Source of the DNA: a virus
Strand: one strand, 5' to 3'
Length of the DNA stretch: 64,000 bases
Virus record (IMG/VR): IMGVR_UViG_3300006921_000009
Span: 1-64,000 of that record
In this document: positions 1 through 9,149 of the stretch, piece by piece
Numbering within the stretch: the stretch's first letter is position 1
Layout: each line of letters begins with the position of its first letter
Notes under the pieces: model-generated
The model's database searches: none
The model's input: only the letters and a program-made list of their open reading frames with translations
What the model was told of the DNA's origin: nothing
Position numbers and translations under genes: made by a program

Positions 1-1
1 T

Positions 2-1108
2 CTTAGTGCTAACGGAGTAACACTAGAGCAAGCTAAAGCTGCAATACCTGGTTTAGGCGGTAAGATAAAAGATTGGTTTCAAAGAGGTGTTGACTATTTA
101 GAACCAACACAACAAAGTAGTGAGGTTGAATTAAAATACTCACCTGTAAATATGTCTGGGTATGGAAAATCTTATAAACAGGAAGATATATCTGAAGGAG
201 GTAAAGAAATAATATTTAATCCTTACAAGCAATTATTTAAAATAAATGATGGTGTTTTATCTGCTAATATAGATGATATAGATGGTAAAACTTTTTATCC
301 AATATCTGTAGATCTTAGTAATACTTCTGAATATTTAGATTATAAAGCAAAAAAAGATACACTTGATGCTGAAAGAAAAAGACTAAGAGAAGCAGGGGAA
401 AAAGGTATTGAAGATATGCTTAGGGGAAAGGGAGCATCTATGAGTCTAGCAACAAAACAAATGCTAAACTTATTGGGTAAGGAGCTTGGAAAGAAAAATA
501 GCATTGCCGCATTTAAAGGAGATACTTTATCTCAACCAACACAACAAGCTAGTGAGGTTGCAGCCGGTAATACTTACAAAGGTTTAAAAGTAATTAATAC
601 TACTGATATTGTAAACAAAGAAGGTAAGAAAGGAGCTGCACAATATAATGCATCTACTGGAACTATTAAAGTTAATAGAAGTTTCTTAGAAAAAAAGTTT
701 GAAGAAAAGGCTTGGACTAATCCTAGAGACTTAATAGAAACAATACATGGTGAAAAAATTAAAAATCCAGCTAATGCTTTACCTGCTGATCAGTTTAAGA
801 CTTATCAAGAATGGGAAAACTTTGTAATGGAACATGAAAGACAGCATAGTCTTTTGTCTAGAGCAGAGTTTGATGCTACTGTACCTTTTCAAACACATGT
901 ATCAGATTACGAGAATGAAATTAACCAACGTGCCTTAGCTAGTATAGAAGCAGACAAAACATCTGTAACAGCTAAAGATACTAAGTCAGTTTCAAATACA
1001 ATTGCAATGTTCCAAAAAGGAATTAAAGCAGAAAACAAAAAACAAATAGACGTAAAATACGTGGAAACAGTACTAAATAATGATGAATTTGATAGGAATC
1101 CTTGTTAA
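2..1108 (+). CDS. Zincin-motif protein, 5' end outside the window (partial)
   Basis: The frame is open from the window edge, so the true start lies upstream; the first internal ATG is at 152. The visible part is about 368 codons, lysine-rich and mostly hydrophilic. An HExxH zinc-metallopeptidase motif (HERQH) is encoded at 833-847. A degenerate repeat, PTQQxSEV, occurs once near the window edge (about 107-133) and again near 532-560, hinting at a modular multidomain protein. It lies just upstream of the giant polymerase polypeptide on the same strand, which has two more HExxH motifs. Zincin domains are a known part of the large 'polyvalent' proteins that phages eject with their DNA, so I infer a virion-delivered protein. 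The specific function is unknown; the motif alone does not prove protease activity. Confidence 0.75.
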   Translation, partial: LSANGVTLEQAKAAIPGLGGKIKDWFQRGVDYLEPTQQSSEVELKYSPVNMSGYGKSYKQEDISEGGKEIIFNPYKQLFKINDGVLSANIDDIDGKTFYPISVDLSNTSEYLDYKAKKDTLDAERKRLREAGEKGIEDMLRGKGASMSLATKQMLNLLGKELGKKNSIAAFKGDTLSQPTQQASEVAAGNTYKGLKVINTTDIVNKEGKKGAAQYNASTGTIKVNRSFLEKKFEEKAWTNPRDLIETIHGEKIKNPANALPADQFKTYQEWENFVMEHERQHSLLSRAEFDATVPFQTHVSDYENEINQRALASIEADKTSVTAKDTKSVSNTIAMFQKGIKAENKKQIDVKYVETVLNNDEFDRNPC

Positions 1109-1115
1109 AAATTCG

Positions 1116-1123
1116 TATATTTG
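1116..1123 (+). promoter_or_regulatory. Bacteroidota-type -7 element TATATTTG
   Basis: This matches the TAnnTTTG -7 box used by the primary sigma factor of Bacteroidota. It sits 15 bases upstream of the ATG at 1139, right after the stop of the preceding gene. There is no well-spaced -33 TTG; a TTTG at 1088-1091 is slightly too far away. Confidence 0.6.
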
Positions 1124-1138
1124 TAAAAACTAAAATTC

Positions 1139-4100
1139 ATGAGCAAATTTTGTCCAAATAAAAATACAGCTGATTTTAAATCAATGTCAGCTGCACTAGG
1201 AGATAGCATAGCTACTTCTGTATGGTATGAGAATAGCGGTGAGCCAATCTGGAATAATCCAGATGGTTCGCCTTCTACCTTATGGAATGAGTTAACTAGT
1301 CATCCTGGTGTTAAAGATATGGAGCATGCTACTCAAATAAAGAGTAACATGTATACCAAGTCATTTAAGAATGCGTTCCCTAACAGAACATCTGAGCCTA
1401 CTATGGCAGAGCTAATGAACTTCATTAATAATAAGAATGAAGTAGCTGCTAGATTTGCGCTGTATCAGGAACTTAAACTTACTGACAAAAATGATCCAAC
1501 TAAGCCAATCAAATGGAGTGATACAACTGCTAACTATAAGAAAGTTCTTAAACTAGTACAGAAGATTAATTCAGGAGAAAGAGCTAATGCAAAGATCGTT
1601 AAAGTAGCGTCTGGTAATAAATCTTTTATTACTATCCAACTTACACCTAAGACTGCATTCACAACTGCAGAAGGTGACGTTACAGCATCTTTTGATGCTA
1701 AGACCGGTACTATTACTTTTGGTGAGAAAGGATTAACTGCAGAGACAGTTATCCATGAATTCGCTCATCCATTTGTTGATGCACTGGCTACAAACAATCC
1801 TAAATTATACAAAAACTTATTAGCTTCTATCAAGAAAGATTCTAATGTACCTGAAATTGCTAAGATCTTAGATCACGTAGCAACTAACTACAAAGGAAAC
1901 AAAACGATAGCAGATAAAGAATTACTTGCGTATACTATTTCAGAGTACGGTAAAGGTAACATTGATGTTTCTACAGGGACTAATACTAAAACAGCTATAA
2001 AAAGATTTTATGACTGGTTAAATAGCTTAGCCGCTGATGTAATAAAAGCAATCAAAAAAGATGGTACTATCTATGTTGATAGAATTAATCCTAAGACTCC
2101 TTATAATACAGTAGCTGATATCTTTACAGTATATTCAGAGTTAGGTACAATAGATTTATCTGCTTCGCCAGTTGTAGCTGAGTTAACATCTAAAGCTAAA
2201 ACAGATCCTAAGACTATAGCTCAAGCTAAACCTGTTATGTCTGCATTGCAGAAAAAGATGGCAGAGCGTAAAGCTAAAAGTACAAAAGAAGTTCCACCAG
2301 CTTATAAAATGGTAGAAACTAAAGATGCAGAGTTTGTTGATATTGTAGATGAAGCAAATCACATGTCTTCTTTACTACCTAAAGAAATAGCTACAGAGTT
2401 AACAGACGGATACGTTAAAGTACTCTCTGGAGGACAAGCTGTAGTAGGTATGTTTGAAGATGCTATGATTTCCTTATCTAAACAAGGACCAAAAGGTACA
2501 GCTTACCATGAAGGTTTCCACGCAGTATTTAGAACATTACTTGACGCAGATGCACAAGCAGCTTTGTATACAGAAGCTAAGGCAGAGTATGTAGATCCTA
2601 CAGCAAAAGATATTTTTGATTTACAGTTACAGCATAACATCTCTGCAGCAGAAGCTCAGAAACTTTACTATGAAGAGTTAATGGCAGATGACTTTGCACT
2701 TTTTATGTCAAACCCAGCTGAAGAGTTTTCTCCAGGTATTAGAGGTTTCTTTGAAAAGATAGCTAACTGGATTTCTGAAGTATTTAATAAACCAACAAAG
2801 AAAGATAAATTATTTAAAAATATAAGTTTAGGTAAATACACTAAACAGACTCCTAATATTACTAGAGGTATTGCTTACAAAGTACATCCTTTATTTAGTA
2901 TACAGGACGTTAATACAATTACAAGAGAGTTAGCATCAGTTGCTTTCCAAAATATAAATACAATAGATGACTTAAGAGCTAGTTCAGTTACTTTAAGTAC
3001 TATTGCAGATAGTATTACTGACTCTGCTATTGCTGCAGAAGAAACAGGAAACACGGAATTAATAGAAAGATTAGAATTACTGTTTGATCAGGAGACTGGT
3101 GAAATTGATATGTTCTGGTTAAAAGAAGTAGATGCTTACTTACGTAACTCTTTAGGTCTTGTAACTAAAAGAGCAAAGAAAGAACAAAAGATTACAGAAG
3201 ATTCTCAAGAAGAACTAAGTGATGAAGATTTAGATAAAGGTAATTTCCTTAAGTCTTCTTATGAGATATCAGGTAAAACTAATGCTACTGCTGCAGTTAA
3301 GTTTTTAGTTGCTATGACTCCTAAAATGGAACTAATCAACAAAGCTAAACCAGCTACAATAGAGAACATGACACAAACTCTAAGTCCTTTAACCGGTCTT
3401 CCGGTATTAGTTGACTTTGGTATGTTCTACAATGATGTAGAGAATAGTTTATCTAATATTGTTAGTACAAAGGTTAAAGGTGTTCCTACAGATCCATTGG
3501 CTACTATGTTACTTGAGTTAAAAAAACAATCTAAGTATAAGCCAGAGATGTTAACATTGGCTGCTAAGATTGAAAACGCAAGTGAAGAAGTTAGAACACA
3601 ATTCTTTAAAGCTTTTTCTAAGAACAAAGGTAGTTTTGTACATCACCAAATTTCTAGTAATACATCAGCACAAGAGGTTGATAAAAAAATCTATAGCTCT
3701 AAACTAACTACTTCTAACTTTAGTACTAAGTCTACTATTATTACACAGAATTGGATACAAGGTTTTGCTAAAGCATTTTCTACGAGAGAAAACAACCAGG
3801 ATATATATGATGTAGCTAAGCAAGAAGTATTTGCATTAGAGTCTCAGTTGTTACGTAATGACATTGTACAATTTGTAAAAGAAACTACAGCAGGTGTTAA
3901 ACCAACAGTTAAGCCTTTAGCTACATTTACTAAAGTATTAAATAGCTTAGGTGTTACATTAAATCCTAATACTCTTAATTATATTATAGAAGAGAGATTA
4001 CAAACTGAAGAAGGTGTTTCTTATGAAGAATCTTACTCAGAAGCATTAGAGGATTTGTATTATGATTTTACACAGGCTACTAGAACATTAAAAGATAAGT

Positions 4101-7100
4101 CAGGTGATATATTTAATAACAATCATATTGCTGATGAAGGTAGTTTCTTTACAGGAGTTTTAGCTGAAGCTGAGGCTTACTTTAAACAACTTCCTGGTGA
4201 GAATGCATTTGTTGGACCAGATGGTAACACAATATATTCTTATCAAAATAATGATTCAGTATCTAAAACATTAGGTGCTATTAAGCAAGGTGATTTAACA
4301 CACTTAGAGAACGTAGCAAAGTCTGCTTACGGTAAACACTCTATCTGGACTAAGTCAATGCTAGATTCAGTTAACGGTTCTATTAACATTGAAGAGTTTG
4401 GTGTACATATGTACGGAAACTTGAAATCAGAGGCGACTGCTGGGGATAAAGGAGCTAAGGCTTCTGAGCTTAAACCTATTGATGCTTATATGGATCAAGT
4501 TAATAAACAACTTAGCGGTTATTATATTGGACTTGCAGAAGCAGATAAGTCTAGACAATCTTACTTTAAAGGACCTGAGTTATTAAACTCTGCATTTACT
4601 GTTAATAATGACAATAAATTTGTAATGTCAGTTAAAGGACAAGGTATGAAAGCAATACAGGGTTACTTAGCAGATGAGCTGTCGCGTATGAGCATTGCTC
4701 ATGATGTAGTGTACGGAACAGCCACTGCTGAGTCTCTTCCTGAAGAACAATGGATCTTAAACTACCATTACTACAATGCACCTAAAGATTATACAGGTGT
4801 ACGTATAGGTAAAGATGGCGATAAGATACCAGGTAATGCATTTCACAGTTTCTTATTCCCGGACATAAACTTAGAGAGTTTAGGTCTAAAGAATGCTAAC
4901 GGAACTATGAACGCTCTTAGTGATCAAAACTTTTGGAGTAGTAAACCTATTCAAGAAATGATTAAAACTAAGTTTGGTGCATTAGTACAAGATGAAATGG
5001 AACATGCTGCAAAGATTGGTCTATTAACTAAAAAAGAAGACGGTACATTTGAAAACAATTTAATTAGTGCTAGTATTATAACTAACCCATCTAAAAAATA
5101 TACACAAGGTGGAGCTGTTGACATAACAAGAGTAATGGCTGATTATGTTCTTAACTCTATAGTAGGTAACATTGAACAAACTAAATTGTTTAATATGGAT
5201 CCTGCAGGATATAAGGTTAAAGGTGTTGGTACAAAGAAATGGTCTGAAGTAGATCACTTTGGAGATTTTATGAAAAGAATCCCTGCAGCGTTTGCATCAG
5301 GACTTGATTATAGAATCTTTAACACTAAGGACGGTATACCAGTAGTAAGACCAACATATACATCGGCTACAATAGCTAACATTACTGTTCCTTCTGCATT
5401 TTTTGGAACTACTAATGAAAATGGAGATGTTTCTTTTAATAAAGATAACTTAAAAGAAGTAGCTAAAGTAACAGGTTTATCTATGTCAGAGCTGGAAGAT
5501 TTGTTTGCTCCTTACTTGGAGATTAACCAAACAGATGCCCAGGCTTGGATTACTTTAGATACATATAAAGAAAGATTAAATGGTACAGGACAATGGACTC
5601 CAGCACATGAAACTGCATATCAAGCAGCTATAGCCGGTGAACAATTGGATTCTGTCAATACTAAGTTGTTAGCTCAACCATTAAAGACTGTTCACGCAGA
5701 ACCTTATATGACTGCTAACAATGAGATGATAATGCAATACAACAAGCAATCAGAAGCTGTATTACTTCCGTTTATGAAGAACACGGAGTTAGGACAGTTG
5801 ATGAAAGCAATGGAAACAAAAGGAGTAGATCACGTTATTACTTTAGATGGTAAGAAAGCTGGTGCTTCTGGTATTGTTGATATTACAGATGAGAACAATA
5901 AAATTAAGCCTGCAGGTGACATTAAAATGAACCCTGTTAATCTTAGTTATAACTACTTATTCTTACAACAAGATTTACCAACTAAGCAAGTTAGTGCAAA
6001 GTTAGTAGGTTCTCAGATGAGTAAAAATGTTTTATCTGTTGTTAAATTAGACGGTGAATATTTTAATGACTTAAACGGACAAGAGGTAACTGATTTACAT
6101 CACGCTACTATAGGACGTTTATCTGATGCAGGACTAGTTGAACTTGATAAAAGTTTAGATTACAATCCTGAAACTAAGAGGTTTGGTTTTGAAACAGATC
6201 CTAATGCAACTTCTAAAGTACACAAAACTGTACAGAAAGAATTTGAAGGAGAAATTTCTGAAAACCACCAACAAGCATTAGAAGAAAACATTGCGTTTGA
6301 TGCATTACCAATTAAGACAAAAATAATGAACAAGTTAATGGCTCTTGTAACAAAGAAGACCGTTAAACTTAAACAACAAGGTGCATCTCTAATTCAGTTA
6401 TCTGATTTAGGTTTCTTAGGTTCAGAAGTTAAATTAAATGATAAAGTTAAAGACGGTATTGTTTGGTTTAAAGATCCTACAGAAAGATTGCAACCAATGC
6501 ACATTAAGGAAGGTGAAGTTAAAGCTGCACAAATCTTAATGCCACACAGTAAGATAGTTGATATGCTAGCTGGTTCATCTAAAAAAGCTATAGAAGCTCA
6601 AGATGCATTAGAAAAAGCACACGGAACTAGAAACTTTAAAGAGTTAACACACGAACAACTTAAAGATCTTATTGAAGGAGGAGTTTTAGAAGGATTAAGT
6701 TACCGTATTCCTAATCAGGGTCCATCATCTAATGATGCCTTTGAGATAGTAGGTATATTACCTGCAGAGATGGGAGATACAATGGTAGCCTTTTCTGATG
6801 TAACAACAAAGACTGGATCAGATTTTGATATTGATAAAGCGTTTGTTATGGTTCCTAATTTCTACTTTGATGCAAAAGCTGGTAAAGTTAAGAAAGTAGG
6901 TTATGACTTAAACAACCTAGAAGAGACAAGTAAAGCAGGTCTAGAGAATTTACGTTTAGATTTAGCAAGAGAGATGTTAATGCATCCTTCAGCTTATGCT
7001 TCTGTAATGGCTCCATTAGATGATCCATGGTTAGAGAAAGCAGCTAAGAATCTTTACCCAGAAGTTGGTGCAAAACGAGCTATGGAATTCTTTACAGGTA

Positions 7101-9142
7101 GAGTACAGTTAAATAATAAATCTACATTTGACGGTGCTAAGTCTTTGATTGGTGTAATTGCCAACCACATGACAAGTCACTCTTTATTTATGGTAGAAGA
7201 CATATCGTTTACTGATTACTACTTAGGGGTAGGACAAACAGGAAACGGTGGTAATACTACTTTATCTAATAAGTTTGATGTTAATGGTAAAGAGATTGCT
7301 GGTACACTAGGTGCATATATGAATGCAATTGTGGATGCTGCAAAAGATGCTTACATTAGTAGAGCAAACATTAACCAAACAACTGCAGGTACAGCATTTA
7401 TGTTAGCTAGAGCAGGTGTAGATAGAAACTGGATTAATGCCTTTATGGGTCAACCAGCTATTAAAGATTTAGTTGCAGCACAAGATGCAGCTGAAGGTAG
7501 GTTTGGTTCTCCTGTTTATGATGAAGTTAATCAGAAATATTTATCTGCTGTAGAAACTGTATTACGTAAATATGGTGAAACAGAAATGACAGATTCACAG
7601 TTTAGAGAGTCTAAAGCAGTAAAAGGATTAAGAAGAAGTAAGTCAGAATCTATTAAAGTATCTACTTCTGATTTAGAAACTGCAATATTAAACCCAGAGA
7701 AAAGTAAATTAGATCAGTTAGCTGTTCTTAAACAGTTCTTAGAGTACCAAGGACAGGCAGGACAATTAAATGAGGTAATTAAAGTATCTAAAGCAGATGT
7801 TGAAGGTGCAACTAAGAATATAGTTTCAGCTCACTTAGCTCTTAACTTAATGAAAAAGGTAACAGAAAATGATACTTTTACCGGGGTTAATGATTACTTA
7901 GGTGTAGACATGTCTGAATTGTCACTTACTTTTAAGCAAGGTGCTGAAGGTAAAATGATAGGACGTTACTTTGAGAATTCAGTAATAGGTGCACTAGAGA
8001 GATTTAGTAGATTCTTTATTGCAGGTTCTGCAGCATCTATGGAAACAATAGAAGGTGTAGCTGGTGCAGCTGGATATCAAAGTATGACTACTAATGCTGA
8101 CTTGGAAAGTTTAGCTTTTAGTATTTCTAATGAGGTTTATGCACATGCAGCTAGTAATACTAGAGCATTTAATATGAATCCTGAAGATTTACATACTCTT
8201 CTATACGGTAAAACAGGTCAACTATCTATAGCTGATAGAGTAACAAAGATGCAAAAAGATAGCAGCTTATCTGATAATCTATTACTTACCGGCTTACAAG
8301 TTAGGTCTGGACGTGATGGTGCTCCTGATAAAGTTATGTTACCTAATACAGAAACAGTTAAAGAAACAAAAGAAGGATTATATGCAGCATGGAATGAGCT
8401 TTTAGGTTCTGAAAATGCAGAAGTACGTGAGTTAGGTAGTGACTTAGCTAAGTACGCATTCTTTACTTCTGGTTTTTCTAAGTCAGTAGGTGATTTCTCT
8501 GAGCACATTCCTACGGAGTGGTTAAATGAAAGAGAATTTAATACAGATATACAAACTGCAAGACAAACTATGGATACTGATAGATATTCTTTACGGGAAA
8601 CTGAAGATACAATCTTTAAGAACCTTTACAAGAACAATCAATTAGTACCTGTTCTTAAAAGAGATTCTGCTAAACCAATAGTTTGGAAAGATGGTGGAGA
8701 TTTACAAGTACCTTTAGAAGATGCTTTTATGATTCCACAGTCTGATTCTTTAAATTATGCATTTGGTGAAGGACCTAACGGTAAAATCTTTAAAAGATTT
8801 GTTAAACGTTCGGTTCCTACTTTAAACCAATTTGGAGAGGTAACAGGTAAAGAGTATATGTTATACAAGTTAGCCGGGTACACTCATAACAAAGATGCGG
8901 TTTATGTAAGAACAAATACATTAGGTATATCCGGTAAAGGAAATAACGTTAAAGAGTATATTGGTAACCCAAACACTAGTATATTTGCTAAAAATAACGT
9001 ATCTTTGCCACAGGGGTTACAAAACCTTGTAGATGTATTAGAACAAAGAAGTATGAATCCAGAAAGTACTGAAATCAGTTTAGACGCCCAAGATAAAATG
9101 GGAGAAGTTGAAGACAGAGAGGTATTTTGTTTAATGAGATAA
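1139..9142 (+). CDS. Giant virion-type RNA polymerase polypeptide with N-terminal zincin domains
   Basis: At 2667 aa this is the largest gene in the window. Around residues 1880-1900 there is a segment reading RIPNQGPSS... followed by TGSDFDIDKAF. The aspartates D1895, D1897 and D1899 form the DxDxD metal-binding motif of two-barrel RNA polymerases. The same SDFD[IV]DK signature is characteristic of crAss-like phage polymerases such as gp66 of phi14:2, which is packaged in the virion and transcribes early genes. The N-terminal third has two HExxH motifs, HEFAH at residue 206 and HEGFH at residue 457, typical of zincin metallopeptidases; they could process the polyprotein or act on host targets. 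A coding run without interruption, and a host-type promoter just upstream, support a single large product. The RNA polymerase call is strong from the motif and gene context; the zincin activity is inferred. Confidence 0.85.
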   Translation: MSKFCPNKNTADFKSMSAALGDSIATSVWYENSGEPIWNNPDGSPSTLWNELTSHPGVKDMEHATQIKSNMYTKSFKNAFPNRTSEPTMAELMNFINNKNEVAARFALYQELKLTDKNDPTKPIKWSDTTANYKKVLKLVQKINSGERANAKIVKVASGNKSFITIQLTPKTAFTTAEGDVTASFDAKTGTITFGEKGLTAETVIHEFAHPFVDALATNNPKLYKNLLASIKKDSNVPEIAKILDHVATNYKGNKTIADKELLAYTISEYGKGNIDVSTGTNTKTAIKRFYDWLNSLAADVIKAIKKDGTIYVDRINPKTPYNTVADIFTVYSELGTIDLSASPVVAELTSKAKTDPKTIAQAKPVMSALQKKMAERKAKSTKEVPPAYKMVETKDAEFVDIVDEANHMSSLLPKEIATELTDGYVKVLSGGQAVVGMFEDAMISLSKQGPKGTAYHEGFHAVFRTLLDADAQAALYTEAKAEYVDPTAKDIFDLQLQHNISAAEAQKLYYEELMADDFALFMSNPAEEFSPGIRGFFEKIANWISEVFNKPTKKDKLFKNISLGKYTKQTPNITRGIAYKVHPLFSIQDVNTITRELASVAFQNINTIDDLRASSVTLSTIADSITDSAIAAEETGNTELIERLELLFDQETGEIDMFWLKEVDAYLRNSLGLVTKRAKKEQKITEDSQEELSDEDLDKGNFLKSSYEISGKTNATAAVKFLVAMTPKMELINKAKPATIENMTQTLSPLTGLPVLVDFGMFYNDVENSLSNIVSTKVKGVPTDPLATMLLELKKQSKYKPEMLTLAAKIENASEEVRTQFFKAFSKNKGSFVHHQISSNTSAQEVDKKIYSSKLTTSNFSTKSTIITQNWIQGFAKAFSTRENNQDIYDVAKQEVFALESQLLRNDIVQFVKETTAGVKPTVKPLATFTKVLNSLGVTLNPNTLNYIIEERLQTEEGVSYEESYSEALEDLYYDFTQATRTLKDKSGDIFNNNHIADEGSFFTGVLAEAEAYFKQLPGENAFVGPDGNTIYSYQNNDSVSKTLGAIKQGDLTHLENVAKSAYGKHSIWTKSMLDSVNGSINIEEFGVHMYGNLKSEATAGDKGAKASELKPIDAYMDQVNKQLSGYYIGLAEADKSRQSYFKGPELLNSAFTVNNDNKFVMSVKGQGMKAIQGYLADELSRMSIAHDVVYGTATAESLPEEQWILNYHYYNAPKDYTGVRIGKDGDKIPGNAFHSFLFPDINLESLGLKNANGTMNALSDQNFWSSKPIQEMIKTKFGALVQDEMEHAAKIGLLTKKEDGTFENNLISASIITNPSKKYTQGGAVDITRVMADYVLNSIVGNIEQTKLFNMDPAGYKVKGVGTKKWSEVDHFGDFMKRIPAAFASGLDYRIFNTKDGIPVVRPTYTSATIANITVPSAFFGTTNENGDVSFNKDNLKEVAKVTGLSMSELEDLFAPYLEINQTDAQAWITLDTYKERLNGTGQWTPAHETAYQAAIAGEQLDSVNTKLLAQPLKTVHAEPYMTANNEMIMQYNKQSEAVLLPFMKNTELGQLMKAMETKGVDHVITLDGKKAGASGIVDITDENNKIKPAGDIKMNPVNLSYNYLFLQQDLPTKQVSAKLVGSQMSKNVLSVVKLDGEYFNDLNGQEVTDLHHATIGRLSDAGLVELDKSLDYNPETKRFGFETDPNATSKVHKTVQKEFEGEISENHQQALEENIAFDALPIKTKIMNKLMALVTKKTVKLKQQGASLIQLSDLGFLGSEVKLNDKVKDGIVWFKDPTERLQPMHIKEGEVKAAQILMPHSKIVDMLAGSSKKAIEAQDALEKAHGTRNFKELTHEQLKDLIEGGVLEGLSYRIPNQGPSSNDAFEIVGILPAEMGDTMVAFSDVTTKTGSDFDIDKAFVMVPNFYFDAKAGKVKKVGYDLNNLEETSKAGLENLRLDLAREMLMHPSAYASVMAPLDDPWLEKAAKNLYPEVGAKRAMEFFTGRVQLNNKSTFDGAKSLIGVIANHMTSHSLFMVEDISFTDYYLGVGQTGNGGNTTLSNKFDVNGKEIAGTLGAYMNAIVDAAKDAYISRANINQTTAGTAFMLARAGVDRNWINAFMGQPAIKDLVAAQDAAEGRFGSPVYDEVNQKYLSAVETVLRKYGETEMTDSQFRESKAVKGLRRSKSESIKVSTSDLETAILNPEKSKLDQLAVLKQFLEYQGQAGQLNEVIKVSKADVEGATKNIVSAHLALNLMKKVTENDTFTGVNDYLGVDMSELSLTFKQGAEGKMIGRYFENSVIGALERFSRFFIAGSAASMETIEGVAGAAGYQSMTTNADLESLAFSISNEVYAHAASNTRAFNMNPEDLHTLLYGKTGQLSIADRVTKMQKDSSLSDNLLLTGLQVRSGRDGAPDKVMLPNTETVKETKEGLYAAWNELLGSENAEVRELGSDLAKYAFFTSGFSKSVGDFSEHIPTEWLNEREFNTDIQTARQTMDTDRYSLRETEDTIFKNLYKNNQLVPVLKRDSAKPIVWKDGGDLQVPLEDAFMIPQSDSLNYAFGEGPNGKIFKRFVKRSVPTLNQFGEVTGKEYMLYKLAGYTHNKDAVYVRTNTLGISGKGNNVKEYIGNPNTSIFAKNNVSLPQGLQNLVDVLEQRSMNPESTEISLDAQDKMGEVEDREVFCLMR

Positions 9143-9149
9143 TTGAGAT

